A stretch of DNA of 23,161 bases, from positions 1 to 23,161 of the forward strand of contig CALDNG010000253.1 of the NCBI GenBank assembly GCA_937915285.1, in the 5' to 3' direction. The DNA comes from an uncultured Desulfomonile sp. (GTDB taxonomy: Bacteria > Desulfobacterota > Desulfomonilia > Desulfomonilales > Desulfomonilaceae). Every line of letters starts with the position of its first letter. Position 1 is the stretch's first letter. Positions 6,578 through 16,202 of this stretch are shown here, piece after piece. Below the pieces are notes generated by a model, which was given only the letters and a program-made list of their open reading frames with translations, was not told the origin of the DNA and ran no database searches. The translations under genes were made by a program, and so were the position numbers.

Positions 6578-9511
6578 GTGTTAAAAGACTATTTATCATG
6601 GCTCGAACAGCCGCGCATCATGGATTGGGAAGTTGCTCATCATGAAGTGTTTGAGTCGGTTCCGGCTATAACTGAGCCAATACCGGAAGAACTCAACCCC
6701 GAGACAGTAAAATTAATAAGGGAATCCGGTGTAGACAGGCTCTATTCCCACCAGGCTCAGTCGATACGGCTTGCTCTGGAGGGAAAAAACGTTGTCCTGT
6801 GTACCAGCACTGCCAGCGGGAAAACGCTTTCCTATCAAATACCTATCCTGGACAAGCTTATCCGAGATCCGAAAGCCCACGCTATTTTCATTTTTCCCCT
6901 GAAAGCCCTTGAACGCGATCAATGCGACGCTTTTAAGGCCCTAGCCGCCGGTTCCGGCATTGACATCGCTGTTTATGATGGAGATACCCCTGACGCGGAA
7001 CGCAAGAAATTAAGGAGCAAGCCGCCACGAGTCCTGGTGACCAACCCGGATATGCTTCACCTTGGATTTCTGGCCTTTCACAACTCCTGGAGGAGCTTTT
7101 TGTCCAACCTGGCGTACGTTGCCCTGGACGAAGCTCACTCTTACAAGGGAATTTTCGGGAGCCACATCAATCAGTTGATTCTGAGACTGAAGCGTGTTTG
7201 CGCCCATTATGGGGCATCTCCACGATTCATAGCCTGTTCAGCCACAATTGCCAATCCAGGAGAGTTCGTCAGTACTCTTATTGGTGAGGAGGTTTCAGTG
7301 GTTTCCGAGTCTGGAGCGCCCTCCTCGAAACGTCACTTCATTTTCCTTGAACCATGTCTCAGTCCTTATACAGTGGCAGCGCGACTATTTATAAAGGCTT
7401 TGAATTCCGGACTAAAAACCATAGTTTTCACCAGGGCCAGGAAAATAACTGAACTAATAACACTGTGGGTGACCTCTGACGCTCCTGAACTCAGCAAGAG
7501 AGTCAGTTCCTATCGGGCGGGATTCCTGCCGGAGGAGCGAAGAGAGATAGAAAAGAGACTTTTCAGCGGAGTCCTGGATGGTGTGATCTCGACTTCTGCC
7601 TTGGAATTAGGAATTGACGTTGGTGGCCTGGATGTCTGCATCCTGGTCGGGTACCCCGGAACGGTTGTGAACACATGGCAGCGTGGCGGAAGGGTAGGTA
7701 GGTCAGGTCAGCCGAGCGCAATAATCCTCATTGCTGGAGCAGATGCGCTGGATCAGTTCTTCTTGAAGAATCCCCATGACTTTTTTCAACGAGGATTTGA
7801 GGAAGCGGTTCTGGACCCTTTCAACGTGGAGGTTCTAAAAAGGCATTTGCCATGCGCCGCTTCTGAATTACCACTGACAGTCTCGGAAGACTGGCTTGGC
7901 AACGAGGTGGTCCAGGAAGCGCTCGAATCTCTGGTACAATCGGGAGTCCTCTATAAGTCCAGGTTTGGATCGATCATAAATACGCTGACTCGACCACACC
8001 GCAGCGTTGATTTGAGGGCAGTAGGAAATTCGTTTTCGATATTTTCCAGGGATGGCCGCAAACTCATAGGTGTCTCAGGAGGAAACCGCGCTTATCACGA
8101 GGTTCATTTAGGAGCAATTTACCTGCACAGGTCAAAACAATACGCGGTCACCGGCTTTGATCATGAAAAAAGAAACGTGTTCGTCGAACATGTGAATTAC
8201 AACTATTACACCAAAACCCTCTCGGAAAAAACAACAAGCATATTAGGATCTCCATTGAGATCAAGGGATTTTCATGGTTTTTCGGTGCGGGAGGCAAGGA
8301 TCAAGGTTACTGAGCATGTTCATGCTTACGAGAAGAGAAGGACGTCTGGCCAAGAGCTTATTTCGACCGAACCTCTTGATTTGAAGCCAGAACCTTTCGA
8401 AACCATTGGTATCTGGATCGAGGTTTCGGATAAAATAAAGAAAATTGTTGAAAAGTCGTCATTACACTTCATGGGGGGAATCCACGCTTTGGAACATGCT
8501 GCAATTTCTATGTTTCCACTTTTTGCATTGTGTGACCGTAACGACATAGGAGGCATTAGCACTCCATACCATGAGCAGGTTTGCAAGTCTGCCGTATTCA
8601 TCTACGATGGTCATCCCGGAGGGGTGGGACTGGCCCACAAGGCGTTCGACGTAATCTGGGAATTGCTTGAGAAAACCCGGACCCTCGTCAGAAGTTGCGG
8701 GTGCGAAAAAGGATGCCCCTCCTGTATTCATTCGCCCAAATGCGGATCCGGAAACAAACCGCTAGACAAATCAGCATGCCTTATGATTCTGGATGAACTC
8801 CTCACCACCGAGAAGATCGAAGAAAATCCTGAACCTTTGGATGAATCGCCAGAAGATCTTGAAGTTCATGTCCATACCCAAGCTCATGAAAATAGTCTGA
8901 TTATTGTTTCGGAGGATGTTCTGGTTGATCAAGAGCTTGAGGAGAAAACTCCGGCGAAGCCATTTAAGACCGTCGTATTTGATCTGGAAACCCAAAAACT
9001 GGCTCAGGATGTCGGAGGATGGAACAACATTCCCAAAATGCTCCTCTCGGTGGCTGTTACCTATTCTAAAGAAGATGGATTCATGTCATTCAGGGAAGAA
9101 AACGTTGATTCCCTTGTAGATTACCTTTGTTCTGCGGATCTGGTTGTTGGGTTCAACCATGTTTCATTTGATTACGTTGTGTTATCGGCTTATACAGCCA
9201 CAAATCTACAAGGCCTCAATAACCTTGACCTGCTGGTCGACACCAGGGCCAGGCTCGGATTCAGGCTCAGCCTGAATCATTTTGCCGAGCATACTCTCGG
9301 CATCAAAAAGTCAGGTTCAGGGCTAGACGCTGCGCGTTGGTTCAGGCAGGGAAAATTTGATCTAATAGAAAAATATTGTCGTGACGATGTGATGATAACC
9401 AGCGAACTATATGAGTTTGGCCGCAAGAACGGTTATGTGAGGTATATGCGCAAAGGCATGGTTTCCGAACTACCGGTCCGTTGGCCCAGGATTGACCGGC
9501 CGGATTCATGA
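6578..9511 (+). CDS. SF2 DEAH-box helicase with C-terminal zinc cluster, fused to a DEDD exonuclease-like domain (MrfA + MrfB-like)
   Basis: A DNA-repair type helicase. The N-terminal motor has Walker A TSTASGKT (76-83), DEAH (184-187), SAT (221-223), STSALELGIDVG and QRGGRVGRSG (from 368). A DUF1998/MZB-type Cys cluster follows: C707, C709, C713, C716 and C722. After an acidic linker (745-790) a second module starts. Its exonuclease motifs are FDLET (D802, E804), GFNHVSFD (N860, D865) and YCRDD (Y933, D937), which is the DEDD layout with a Tyr in motif III. In Bacillus subtilis the comparable helicase MrfA and nuclease MrfB, which act in mitomycin lesion repair, are separate neighbouring genes; here one 977-aa chain carries both. 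The start is GTG with a weak ribosome site; no other in-frame start lies close. Repair function is inferred from the family. Confidence 0.9.
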   Translation: MLKDYLSWLEQPRIMDWEVAHHEVFESVPAITEPIPEELNPETVKLIRESGVDRLYSHQAQSIRLALEGKNVVLCTSTASGKTLSYQIPILDKLIRDPKAHAIFIFPLKALERDQCDAFKALAAGSGIDIAVYDGDTPDAERKKLRSKPPRVLVTNPDMLHLGFLAFHNSWRSFLSNLAYVALDEAHSYKGIFGSHINQLILRLKRVCAHYGASPRFIACSATIANPGEFVSTLIGEEVSVVSESGAPSSKRHFIFLEPCLSPYTVAARLFIKALNSGLKTIVFTRARKITELITLWVTSDAPELSKRVSSYRAGFLPEERREIEKRLFSGVLDGVISTSALELGIDVGGLDVCILVGYPGTVVNTWQRGGRVGRSGQPSAIILIAGADALDQFFLKNPHDFFQRGFEEAVLDPFNVEVLKRHLPCAASELPLTVSEDWLGNEVVQEALESLVQSGVLYKSRFGSIINTLTRPHRSVDLRAVGNSFSIFSRDGRKLIGVSGGNRAYHEVHLGAIYLHRSKQYAVTGFDHEKRNVFVEHVNYNYYTKTLSEKTTSILGSPLRSRDFHGFSVREARIKVTEHVHAYEKRRTSGQELISTEPLDLKPEPFETIGIWIEVSDKIKKIVEKSSLHFMGGIHALEHAAISMFPLFALCDRNDIGGISTPYHEQVCKSAVFIYDGHPGGVGLAHKAFDVIWELLEKTRTLVRSCGCEKGCPSCIHSPKCGSGNKPLDKSACLMILDELLTTEKIEENPEPLDESPEDLEVHVHTQAHENSLIIVSEDVLVDQELEEKTPAKPFKTVVFDLETQKLAQDVGGWNNIPKMLLSVAVTYSKEDGFMSFREENVDSLVDYLCSADLVVGFNHVSFDYVVLSAYTATNLQGLNNLDLLVDTRARLGFRLSLNHFAEHTLGIKKSGSGLDAARWFRQGKFDLIEKYCRDDVMITSELYEFGRKNGYVRYMRKGMVSELPVRWPRIDRPDS

Positions 9512-9523
9512 TGGGATGCCCTA

Positions 9524-9542
9524 TTCGGGCTTACAGCCCGAA
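9524..9542 (+). terminator. Hairpin after the helicase gene, possible weak terminator
   Basis: TTCGGGC-TTACA-GCCCGAA is a perfect 7-bp inverted repeat with a 5-nt loop, 12 bp after the helicase stop. No T-run follows (AACAATGG), so it is not a classical intrinsic terminator. It may instead stabilise the 3' end or mark a Rho-dependent end. Confidence 0.35.
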
Positions 9543-9714
9543 AACAATGGACAAGGCATGTTGGAAGAACTCGAAACGGAATTTCTGATACTTACCGATT
9601 TTTGATCTCGGACCTCAAACAGATGGAATAATAACTTCAACTGTATTAATACTTGATGAATAGAGGCTGGACCTCTAGACGCATTTCCTATGCAGCGGGC
9701 TACGAACTGGCGAG

Positions 9715-12700
9715 ATGGTAGACCTAATGCTCAACTTCCTCAAGTCATCAAAATATTACCTGGCCGTCTTCCTGGTTCTTCAGGCGCTCTGTTTTGCCGT
9801 ATTTTATCAGGGCTACCGCCAGGATGCGAAGTCGATGTCACTAGCCAATACGGACAACCTCGCCAACCGATACAATGCCATGTTGAAGACTTACAGCATG
9901 GTGGCGAATACGGTATTCACCGAGGTGATTGACAAACCTGATGTGCTGGAAACCATGAGCGCTGCCCTTCAATCCAGTGAAACCGATCAGGCGCTCTACA
10001 GAGGCAAGTTATTCGCGCTGCTTAATGATTGTTTTCAGCGGCTGGTTGACAAGGATTTCAGACAGTTCCACTTTCATTTTCCGGATGGTACAAGTTTTCT
10101 GCGTTTCAACAAACCTTCTCGGTTCGGTGACAACCTTTTCGACATAAGACCTTCCCTGAGAATCGTAAACATAAAGCAAAAACCGGTTGAAGGCTTTGAG
10201 GAGGGGCGTGCGCATAGCGGTTTCCGTTACATTTTTCCATTGAGATATGAGGGAAAACACATTGGAAGTGTTGAACTGAGCGTCTCTTTCAATGCCTTAA
10301 AACAAACCATGGAAAAGCTTTACGCTCCGGATGAATTCGCTTTCATGATCAAACGTTCGTCAATCGAAAACACGGTCTTTGAAGATGAAGCCAAATTCTA
10401 CAGGCCGAGTGATTTGAACCCGGATTTTCTTTATGAAACTGTTGAAGGTGACAGCCTCTTTGGTAAAGGCCCGTCCAGAATCAGCAATAGCCTGAAGATC
10501 GCCATAAACAGAAAGATAGTTGCCCAGTGTGGCCAGTTGATTTCGGGCGCCAGGTCTTTTAGTGACGGAATTCACACCGAAGGGAGAGACTATGTTGTGA
10601 CATTCCTTCCAATCAAGAATATTGGCGGGGCCGTGGTCGCATATTTGATCTCTTACACTGAAGATTCTGCTTTCAGAAATCTTTTTCAGAATTTTGTTCA
10701 GAAGTTCCTGGGATTTAGTCTCGTAATCACCGCTTGTCTAATAGTTTTGTATCTAAACGAACGTTCTACAAGGAGAGACAGGTTTCAGAAACAGCAGATA
10801 GAAAGTCATAACCGTCAGTTGCGTGACATCACCAACAATATGGGAGAGGCGTTGTATGTGGTGGACACTGAAGGGAAAATCAATTTTGTGAACCCTGCTG
10901 GGGAAAAACTTCTTAACTTGCCTTTTTATGAGATCCTCGGGGGCCGCATGGGTGATTTCATGATCACTCTTAGCGCTGAGAATGGTGGCCCGGACGAACA
11001 TTTTGGTTTTGGCGCCACACCGCCTGACTCTACGGGAACAGTAGCCGGAGAGATTCGTGTCAAAGTTCAGGAAAACGAATCACTTAAATACGTCGCATAC
11101 ATATCATCTCCAATCATGATTGATAACAAGGTTCATGGGGCAGTAATCCTGCTCCAGGATATCACCAGCAGAAAAAACGCCGAAGAAGCGCTCAGACTTA
11201 ACGAGGTACGTCTGAGACTTGTTGTTGACAACGCCCTGGATGGAATAATCACAGTTGATTCCATGGGCAATATTGATTCGTTCAATCCGGCGGCTGAATC
11301 CATTTTCAGCTACAATGCTGATGAGGTCATTGGCCGAAGTCTTGAAAAACTGATACCTCACTCAAAGGCTGGCCGAAATTCTGCGTTTCTGCAAAGCATA
11401 CTCAGCGGTGGGGGTATCGAGCCGGTAAAGTTGGAAAGGGAATTGTTCGCTCTCAAGCGAGACGGATCTATATTCTCTGCAGGCATTTCGGTCAGCGAGA
11501 TGCGATTGGGTGAAGAGAGAAAGTTCATCCTGATTATAAGGGATATCAGTGTCAGAAAACGAGCTGAGGCTGAACTGATACAGGCTCGAGAGAAGGCTGA
11601 AGCCGGGGCAAAAGCCAAGAGTGAGTTTCTGGCCAACATGAGCCATGAAATAAGAACGCCCATGAACGGCATAATCGGCATGACTCAACTAGCTCTGGAT
11701 ACTGAACTAACTGATGAACAGCGGGAGTATTTGATGACTGTCAAGTCGTCCTCTGACGTCCTGCTGAAACTCATCAACGAGATACTGGATTTCTCAAAAA
11801 TCGAGGCGGGAAAACTCGAAATAGAATCAGTGGATTTCAATTTCAGGGACATCATTGGAGGGGCTACAAAAGCTTTGGCTGTTCAAGCTAATGAAAAGGG
11901 ACTTGAACTGATTTTTGACGTTTCGCCTGATGTTCCTACCAGCGTGCGGGGTGATCCTGTCAGGCTGGTCCAGATCATGAACAATCTTGTCAGCAACTCA
12001 ATCAAATTTACTGAAACCGGTGAAATCCTGATATCTGTGGAAATGCTGGACCAAAGCAACACTGAGGTTATTTTGCATTTCAGCATTTCTGACACGGGTG
12101 TAGGGATTCCAAAGGACAAAATCGAAAAGATTTTCATGCCATTTGAACAGGCTGACTCTTCTACTACCCGTCGTTATGGTGGCACGGGATTAGGTTTGTC
12201 CATATCGAGCAGACTTGTGGAGCTAATGGGTGGGGTGATTTGGGCGCAGAGTGAAATCGGCGCAGGAAGTGTTTTTCATTTTACCATCCAGCTAAAACCC
12301 GCTTCACGTGAATTACAGGAATCCAAAAGTGTAAATAGCGCAGATCTTGCGGGTAAATATGTTCTCATAGTGGATGACAATGCCACAAACAGAAAAATTC
12401 TCAGCGAATTCCTCAAACATATGAATATTGAAGCAGAGGTTGCCTGCAGTGGAGATGAGGCGTTAGAGAAGCTTCGTGAGGCTGTCACGAAAAACAGGGC
12501 TTTTGATTTGGCAATTCTGGACGGTATGATGCCTGGTATGGACGGTTTTGAGCTTGCCAGAAGGATAAAGACAACTTCGGAGTTGTTCGGAACAAATCTG
12601 ATGATGCTCACCTCGGCCGGACAAAAGGGAGATTTGGCAAAATGTAATGAACTTGACATAGAGGTATACCTTACCAAACCTGTTCAGGAAGCCGAATTAC

Positions 12701-13167
12701 AGGGGGGGATCGCAATGGCTCTTTATGGTTCTGCGCGCCATAGACACCGAAGTCCAGTTGATGCCACAGCATGTGATTCCAGGGATCGTGGAGCCAAAAT
12801 TTTGCTGGCTGAGGATAATGTTGTCAATGCCATGCTTGCCAGAAAAATTCTGGAAAAGGCCGGTCACTCAGTAATGTGGGCCAAGAATGGGAAGATAGCC
12901 CTGGACATGCTGGCGATGCATTCGTTTGACGTAATTCTTATGGATGTATCCATGCCTGAAGTTGATGGGTTCGAGGCCACGCGCCGAATTCGTGATCTTG
13001 AGCAGGAGTTCGGTGGACATATCCCAATCATCGCAATGACCGCCCACGCCCTGAAAGACGACAGAGAGAAATGTCTCACCGTAGGAATGGACGCCTACGT
13101 CTCAAAACCGGTTAATGTTTCTGAACTCTTTGAAGTTCTTAATTCCTTTTCAACCTGGAACGAGTAG
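9715..13167 (+). CDS. Hybrid sensor histidine kinase: periplasmic sensor, two PAS, HisKA/HATPase, two receiver domains
   Basis: Membrane-bound phosphorelay kinase of 1150 aa. TM1 is at about 13-34, a ~290-residue extracytoplasmic sensor (Cache-like by size and position) follows, and TM2 is at about 326-347. PAS1 spans about 365-490 and PAS2 about 495-618. HisKA has the phospho-His H644 in [10 protein letters not shown]. The ATPase has the N-box around N756-N760, DTGVG at 793-797 and GGTGLGLSI. Receiver 1 (882-1000) has acceptor D936 in [11 protein letters not shown]; receiver 2 (1027-1147) has acceptor D1077 in [11 protein letters not shown] and K1131. No HPt domain or output domain is present and no partner regulator lies next to it, so phosphate probably moves to a separate HPt protein. 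The ligand cannot be read from sequence. The ATG at 9715 lacks a clear ribosome site; Met5 is an alternative. Confidence 0.93.
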   Translation: MVDLMLNFLKSSKYYLAVFLVLQALCFAVFYQGYRQDAKSMSLANTDNLANRYNAMLKTYSMVANTVFTEVIDKPDVLETMSAALQSSETDQALYRGKLFALLNDCFQRLVDKDFRQFHFHFPDGTSFLRFNKPSRFGDNLFDIRPSLRIVNIKQKPVEGFEEGRAHSGFRYIFPLRYEGKHIGSVELSVSFNALKQTMEKLYAPDEFAFMIKRSSIENTVFEDEAKFYRPSDLNPDFLYETVEGDSLFGKGPSRISNSLKIAINRKIVAQCGQLISGARSFSDGIHTEGRDYVVTFLPIKNIGGAVVAYLISYTEDSAFRNLFQNFVQKFLGFSLVITACLIVLYLNERSTRRDRFQKQQIESHNRQLRDITNNMGEALYVVDTEGKINFVNPAGEKLLNLPFYEILGGRMGDFMITLSAENGGPDEHFGFGATPPDSTGTVAGEIRVKVQENESLKYVAYISSPIMIDNKVHGAVILLQDITSRKNAEEALRLNEVRLRLVVDNALDGIITVDSMGNIDSFNPAAESIFSYNADEVIGRSLEKLIPHSKAGRNSAFLQSILSGGGIEPVKLERELFALKRDGSIFSAGISVSEMRLGEERKFILIIRDISVRKRAEAELIQAREKAEAGAKAKSEFLANMSHEIRTPMNGIIGMTQLALDTELTDEQREYLMTVKSSSDVLLKLINEILDFSKIEAGKLEIESVDFNFRDIIGGATKALAVQANEKGLELIFDVSPDVPTSVRGDPVRLVQIMNNLVSNSIKFTETGEILISVEMLDQSNTEVILHFSISDTGVGIPKDKIEKIFMPFEQADSSTTRRYGGTGLGLSISSRLVELMGGVIWAQSEIGAGSVFHFTIQLKPASRELQESKSVNSADLAGKYVLIVDDNATNRKILSEFLKHMNIEAEVACSGDEALEKLREAVTKNRAFDLAILDGMMPGMDGFELARRIKTTSELFGTNLMMLTSAGQKGDLAKCNELDIEVYLTKPVQEAELQGGIAMALYGSARHRHRSPVDATACDSRDRGAKILLAEDNVVNAMLARKILEKAGHSVMWAKNGKIALDMLAMHSFDVILMDVSMPEVDGFEATRRIRDLEQEFGGHIPIIAMTAHALKDDREKCLTVGMDAYVSKPVNVSELFEVLNSFSTWNE

Positions 13168-13213
13168 CTTCAATGACTCCTGTCAGACTAACTGTGCCCC
13201 ATCCATTGTGACA

Positions 13214-14743
13214 TTAGTGAAAGCCATTGGGGGTCTTCATGTAGAGAATCCCGTACTTGCTCTTGATTTGTGAGTCGAGTTCTGCAGCGTTTTTCAAATC
13301 AATGGGAAGCCTCATATTTCCGGACAGTTCTATGAGCGCCATGCTGTCACCTGCTGTTCTGCGATCTTCAAGAATTTTGTAAAGGTTTGCCAAGTTCACA
13401 ATTTCGTCATCACCAACTCTTTTGACGCGATCTAGGAATCCGGAGGTGTCCGTCAATCCGTATTCCGGAAATATCTCCGATATGATGACTATTTTCTCAC
13501 GAGGCCTTCTGGGAAATTCGTTCTGGTAACGGTATTGAAAGACTTCGCCGGATTTACCCATGTTTTCAATGCAGTTAGTAGTCAACTCAACAAATCCTAC
13601 TCCGCCAAAAATGAAATAATTTGCCGTAGTGAATATTTTTGGTACCAGCTTTGGCAATCCCTGAGGGATAGCTCCCTTGATTTCAATGGTCTTGTGATTT
13701 CTGACTACCTTGACACCAAGATCATCCCCAACCTTTTTCCTGTTCAGAATTTCCGAAAAATAAACCCGTTGCCCCAGTGGTTTGAAATGAATGTCACCGT
13801 AGTTGTCTACAGGATGGGAATCGATTTCAATCAGGATGTCATCTTTTCGCAAACCGAATTGATATGGTCCACCATCTGGTATTATGAAGTCTATGAGTAT
13901 TCCACCCTGATCGACCCCAAGGCCGAAATATTCTTTTAGTTTAGGGAACATGAACTGAACCATGTATCGCCAGTGAGGAATTTGCTTCTCGTTGTCAAGC
14001 GAAGAAAGCAGACTTTTCACAAGATTAATGGGGATGAAATAATTTATCCTGTCACCAACTTTCATACCCTGAAAAGAAATGCCGACCACTTTTCCGTCTT
14101 TCAATACCGGGCCGCCGGAATTTCCCTGATTCTGTTGCAGTGACGCCTGAACCATCAGCCAGAGTTCCTGGGAATACGCGTATCTGCTCACCTCGATTCG
14201 GCTGATTTCCCCAGCCTCTGATTTGCTTATTCTCTCGCCTCCAAGCGGATAACCCCATCCTAATACCTTGTCACCTACCCTAAGTGTGTCGCTGTCTCCA
14301 AGCTCAAGCGGTGAGACTGGACCATTGCGATCTTCGTAAGCCCTAAATTCATCAGGCGTCATTTCAAGAACAGCAAAATCAGCGGAATTGCAAAGACCGA
14401 TAAGTCTGGCCTCGTAGCGGCGTTTTTCTTTGCCGTTTGATACCTGAACATTCTCTGACATTGATACAGTGTGAGCATTGGTAAGGATTAGACCCTTACG
14501 ATTGGGGAAGTTTTTTTCATCCCTGAAAAAGAAGCCACTTCCCTTTACCTGGGTAAAGTCAGGTGATTTCCATGGCTTGTGATAATAGGGCGATTTCTTG
14601 ACTGCAAAAACCCTGAGGACCTTGGTTTCTATGGAATGATTGGTTTCGGCCGACGCCAGGCCCCCTGAAAATAGTGTCATCAAAGAAAAAAACAATGTCA
14701 AAAAAAGGGCTTTACCCGAACACAATTTTAGAGTTGCAGTCAT
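13214..14743 (-). CDS. Secreted trypsin-like serine protease of the HtrA/Deg family with PDZ and C-terminal PDZ-like domains
   Basis: An envelope protease or chaperone. The signal peptide covers about residues 1-32 (hydrophobic core ALFLTLFFSLMTLFSGGLA, cleavage near ASA-E). The catalytic triad is H91 in LTNAHTV, D122 in SADFAVL and S209 in QGNSGGPV. A PDZ domain follows at about 270-355 (GGILIDFIIPDGGPYQFGL, KDDILIEIDSHPV). The region ~410-505 (IISEIFPEYG...VKRVGDDEIVNLANLYKIL) resembles the extra C-terminal PDZ-like domain of plant-type Deg proteases. The length (509 aa) fits that two-PDZ layout rather than E. coli DegS. The ATG at 14743 has GGAG about 10 nt upstream. It lies 120 bp downstream of the carboxypeptidase gene on the same strand and converges with the kinase gene. 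Substrates are unknown. Confidence 0.9.
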   Translation of the reverse strand: MTATLKLCSGKALFLTLFFSLMTLFSGGLASAETNHSIETKVLRVFAVKKSPYYHKPWKSPDFTQVKGSGFFFRDEKNFPNRKGLILTNAHTVSMSENVQVSNGKEKRRYEARLIGLCNSADFAVLEMTPDEFRAYEDRNGPVSPLELGDSDTLRVGDKVLGWGYPLGGERISKSEAGEISRIEVSRYAYSQELWLMVQASLQQNQGNSGGPVLKDGKVVGISFQGMKVGDRINYFIPINLVKSLLSSLDNEKQIPHWRYMVQFMFPKLKEYFGLGVDQGGILIDFIIPDGGPYQFGLRKDDILIEIDSHPVDNYGDIHFKPLGQRVYFSEILNRKKVGDDLGVKVVRNHKTIEIKGAIPQGLPKLVPKIFTTANYFIFGGVGFVELTTNCIENMGKSGEVFQYRYQNEFPRRPREKIVIISEIFPEYGLTDTSGFLDRVKRVGDDEIVNLANLYKILEDRRTAGDSMALIELSGNMRLPIDLKNAAELDSQIKSKYGILYMKTPNGFH

Positions 14744-14863
14744 GAGGCGCTTCTCCGGTCGTCGGAATTTTGCGAAATTATCGTATCACAAAAAATACGC
14801 CAGGATGAAGCTAACAGGTGGATCTGAGATTAAAGGATGGAACCCTGGAAGGTACGAAAACCG

Positions 14864-16066
14864 TCACATGCTTTTTGCCGCCCAGCGGTAGATTTTTTCA
14901 GCAGCCTTGAAATGTTGAGCGGTGTTAAGGACTACCACGAGATGTTCTTTATCATCATCCTTGAACAGCGCCACGATACATTTTCCCGCCATATTGGTGA
15001 AGCCTGTCTTGGCGCCGGCTACAGGCAGATTCCGATCAAGCAGTTTGTCGTTAGTGTACAGAGGATAATCCCGGGGTTTTTCGTTGAGGGTGCGCATCGT
15101 GTGCTTCTTTGAACTGGATATCTGGGCAATAAGAGGATATTTGAAGGCATGGTCAGCAATAAGCGCCACATCCTGCGCGGTCGATATGTTGGGTTTTTTG
15201 GCCTGCAATTCTCGGCCGTCTTTTCGTCCTATTATGAATTTGTGATCGAGTCCGCTAGGGGTAAAAATCTTTACGCTTGAGGCTCCTAGTTCCTCTGCCT
15301 TCCTATTCATCGCCTTTATAAAACCGGCCCTACCGCCTTTGGGGTAGGCGCGTGCCAGGGCCTCTGCACAGTCGTTGCCGGATTCGATGAGCATCCCATG
15401 TAGAAGGTCCTGAACCGAGAAAATGTCGCCGGGCCTTATACCTACAGTGTGTTTCTCAACCTCGCGAATATCGTGAGGCGTCACTATGCGTGAGTCAAGC
15501 TTCATGTCATCGATGACGACCATTGCCGTCAGTAGCTTCGTGATGGATGCAATCGGAAGAGGTGATGAAACATTTTCAGCCAGGATGATTTTGTTGGAGG
15601 ACCTGTCAACACAGTATAGAGCTTTGGCTTTTATCTTGAGGTTTTCAGTAGACGCCTTGGACAGGATGGGGACCCATGTGGGAGTCTTAATCCTCGGGAT
15701 CACAATTTCGGAGGATTTTCTGTTCAGAGAGGCTGGCTTGAATTCAGGTCCAACTCCCCGTCGAACGTCGGGAAGGCCCACAATCTCGGGAACTCTGGGT
15801 TGTGAATCCCCTCCAACCGTAGGTTGACGTGAAGACTGCTTGGAGTTTGAGCTGGGCAACTGCGAAGGATCGAATTTAAATTTGTAATTTCTCATGTAGG
15901 TCGGAACGTTATAATCGCTGTTTCTGTTCCCAACAGACGTTCCTACAGCCGGCCTCTTGTAATCGGTCGACTGTGAAGGACCAAAGGCATGGCCGAAATC
16001 AGGGCATAATACGGCCGCGGCCACAAGCGCCAGCAGGAGCCTTATCTCAAATCTTCCCAACCTCAT
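14864..16066 (-). CDS. D-alanyl-D-alanine carboxypeptidase (peptidase S11, low-molecular-weight PBP)
   Basis: Trims the terminal D-Ala from peptidoglycan stem peptides in the periplasm. The three penicillin-binding motifs are present (numbered from the Met at 16066): S174-I-T-K177, S229-G-N231 and K353-T-G355. The signal peptide covers about residues 1-28 (LLLALVAAAVLCPDFGHAFG). A ~110-residue Pro/Ser/Gln-rich, probably disordered linker precedes the catalytic domain. The chain stops about 45 residues after KTG, so the C-terminal beta domain and amphipathic anchor of PBP5-like enzymes are missing. I reject the longer reading from the TTG at 16150 because that codon is part of the promoter -35 box. 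The chosen ATG has GAGG close upstream (3 nt), which is short. The family call is firm; the specific paralogue is not. Confidence 0.9.
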   Translation of the reverse strand: MRLGRFEIRLLLALVAAAVLCPDFGHAFGPSQSTDYKRPAVGTSVGNRNSDYNVPTYMRNYKFKFDPSQLPSSNSKQSSRQPTVGGDSQPRVPEIVGLPDVRRGVGPEFKPASLNRKSSEIVIPRIKTPTWVPILSKASTENLKIKAKALYCVDRSSNKIILAENVSSPLPIASITKLLTAMVVIDDMKLDSRIVTPHDIREVEKHTVGIRPGDIFSVQDLLHGMLIESGNDCAEALARAYPKGGRAGFIKAMNRKAEELGASSVKIFTPSGLDHKFIIGRKDGRELQAKKPNISTAQDVALIADHAFKYPLIAQISSSKKHTMRTLNEKPRDYPLYTNDKLLDRNLPVAGAKTGFTNMAGKCIVALFKDDDKEHLVVVLNTAQHFKAAEKIYRWAAKSM

Positions 16067-16121
16067 ACACCTCTGTCCTATCCGCAGTCTCGCGCTCAAA
16101 GAAAATGAGCTTGTAAAATCG

Positions 16122-16150
16122 ATTTTAATAAGCCGGTTCCCATTAGTCAA
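16122..16150 (-). promoter_or_regulatory. Sigma-70 promoter for the carboxypeptidase gene
   Basis: Minus strand TTGACT (16145-16150), a 17-bp spacer and TAAAAT (16122-16127) match the consensus at 5 of 6 positions each. Transcription would start near 16115, about 50 nt before the ATG at 16066. This separates the carboxypeptidase transcript from folE2 upstream. Confidence 0.6.
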
Positions 16151-16202
16151 GAAAAACGGCTTTAAACGAATCGACTAAATTATGGAACCTATTGTTTAAA
16201 AT

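Noticed and set aside
12276..12677. 133-aa minus-strand frame opposite the kinase receiver domain
   Set aside because: A shadow of a clearly conserved receiver domain, Ser/Phe-rich as expected of antisense translation.
13535..13939. 134-aa plus-strand frame opposite the two-PDZ protease
   Set aside because: It is antisense to a well-supported gene and lacks recognisable features; a shadow frame.
16067..16150. Longer carboxypeptidase start (TTG at 16150)
   Set aside because: The TTG is part of the -35 box TTGACT of a good promoter; the signal peptide begins at the Met at 16066.
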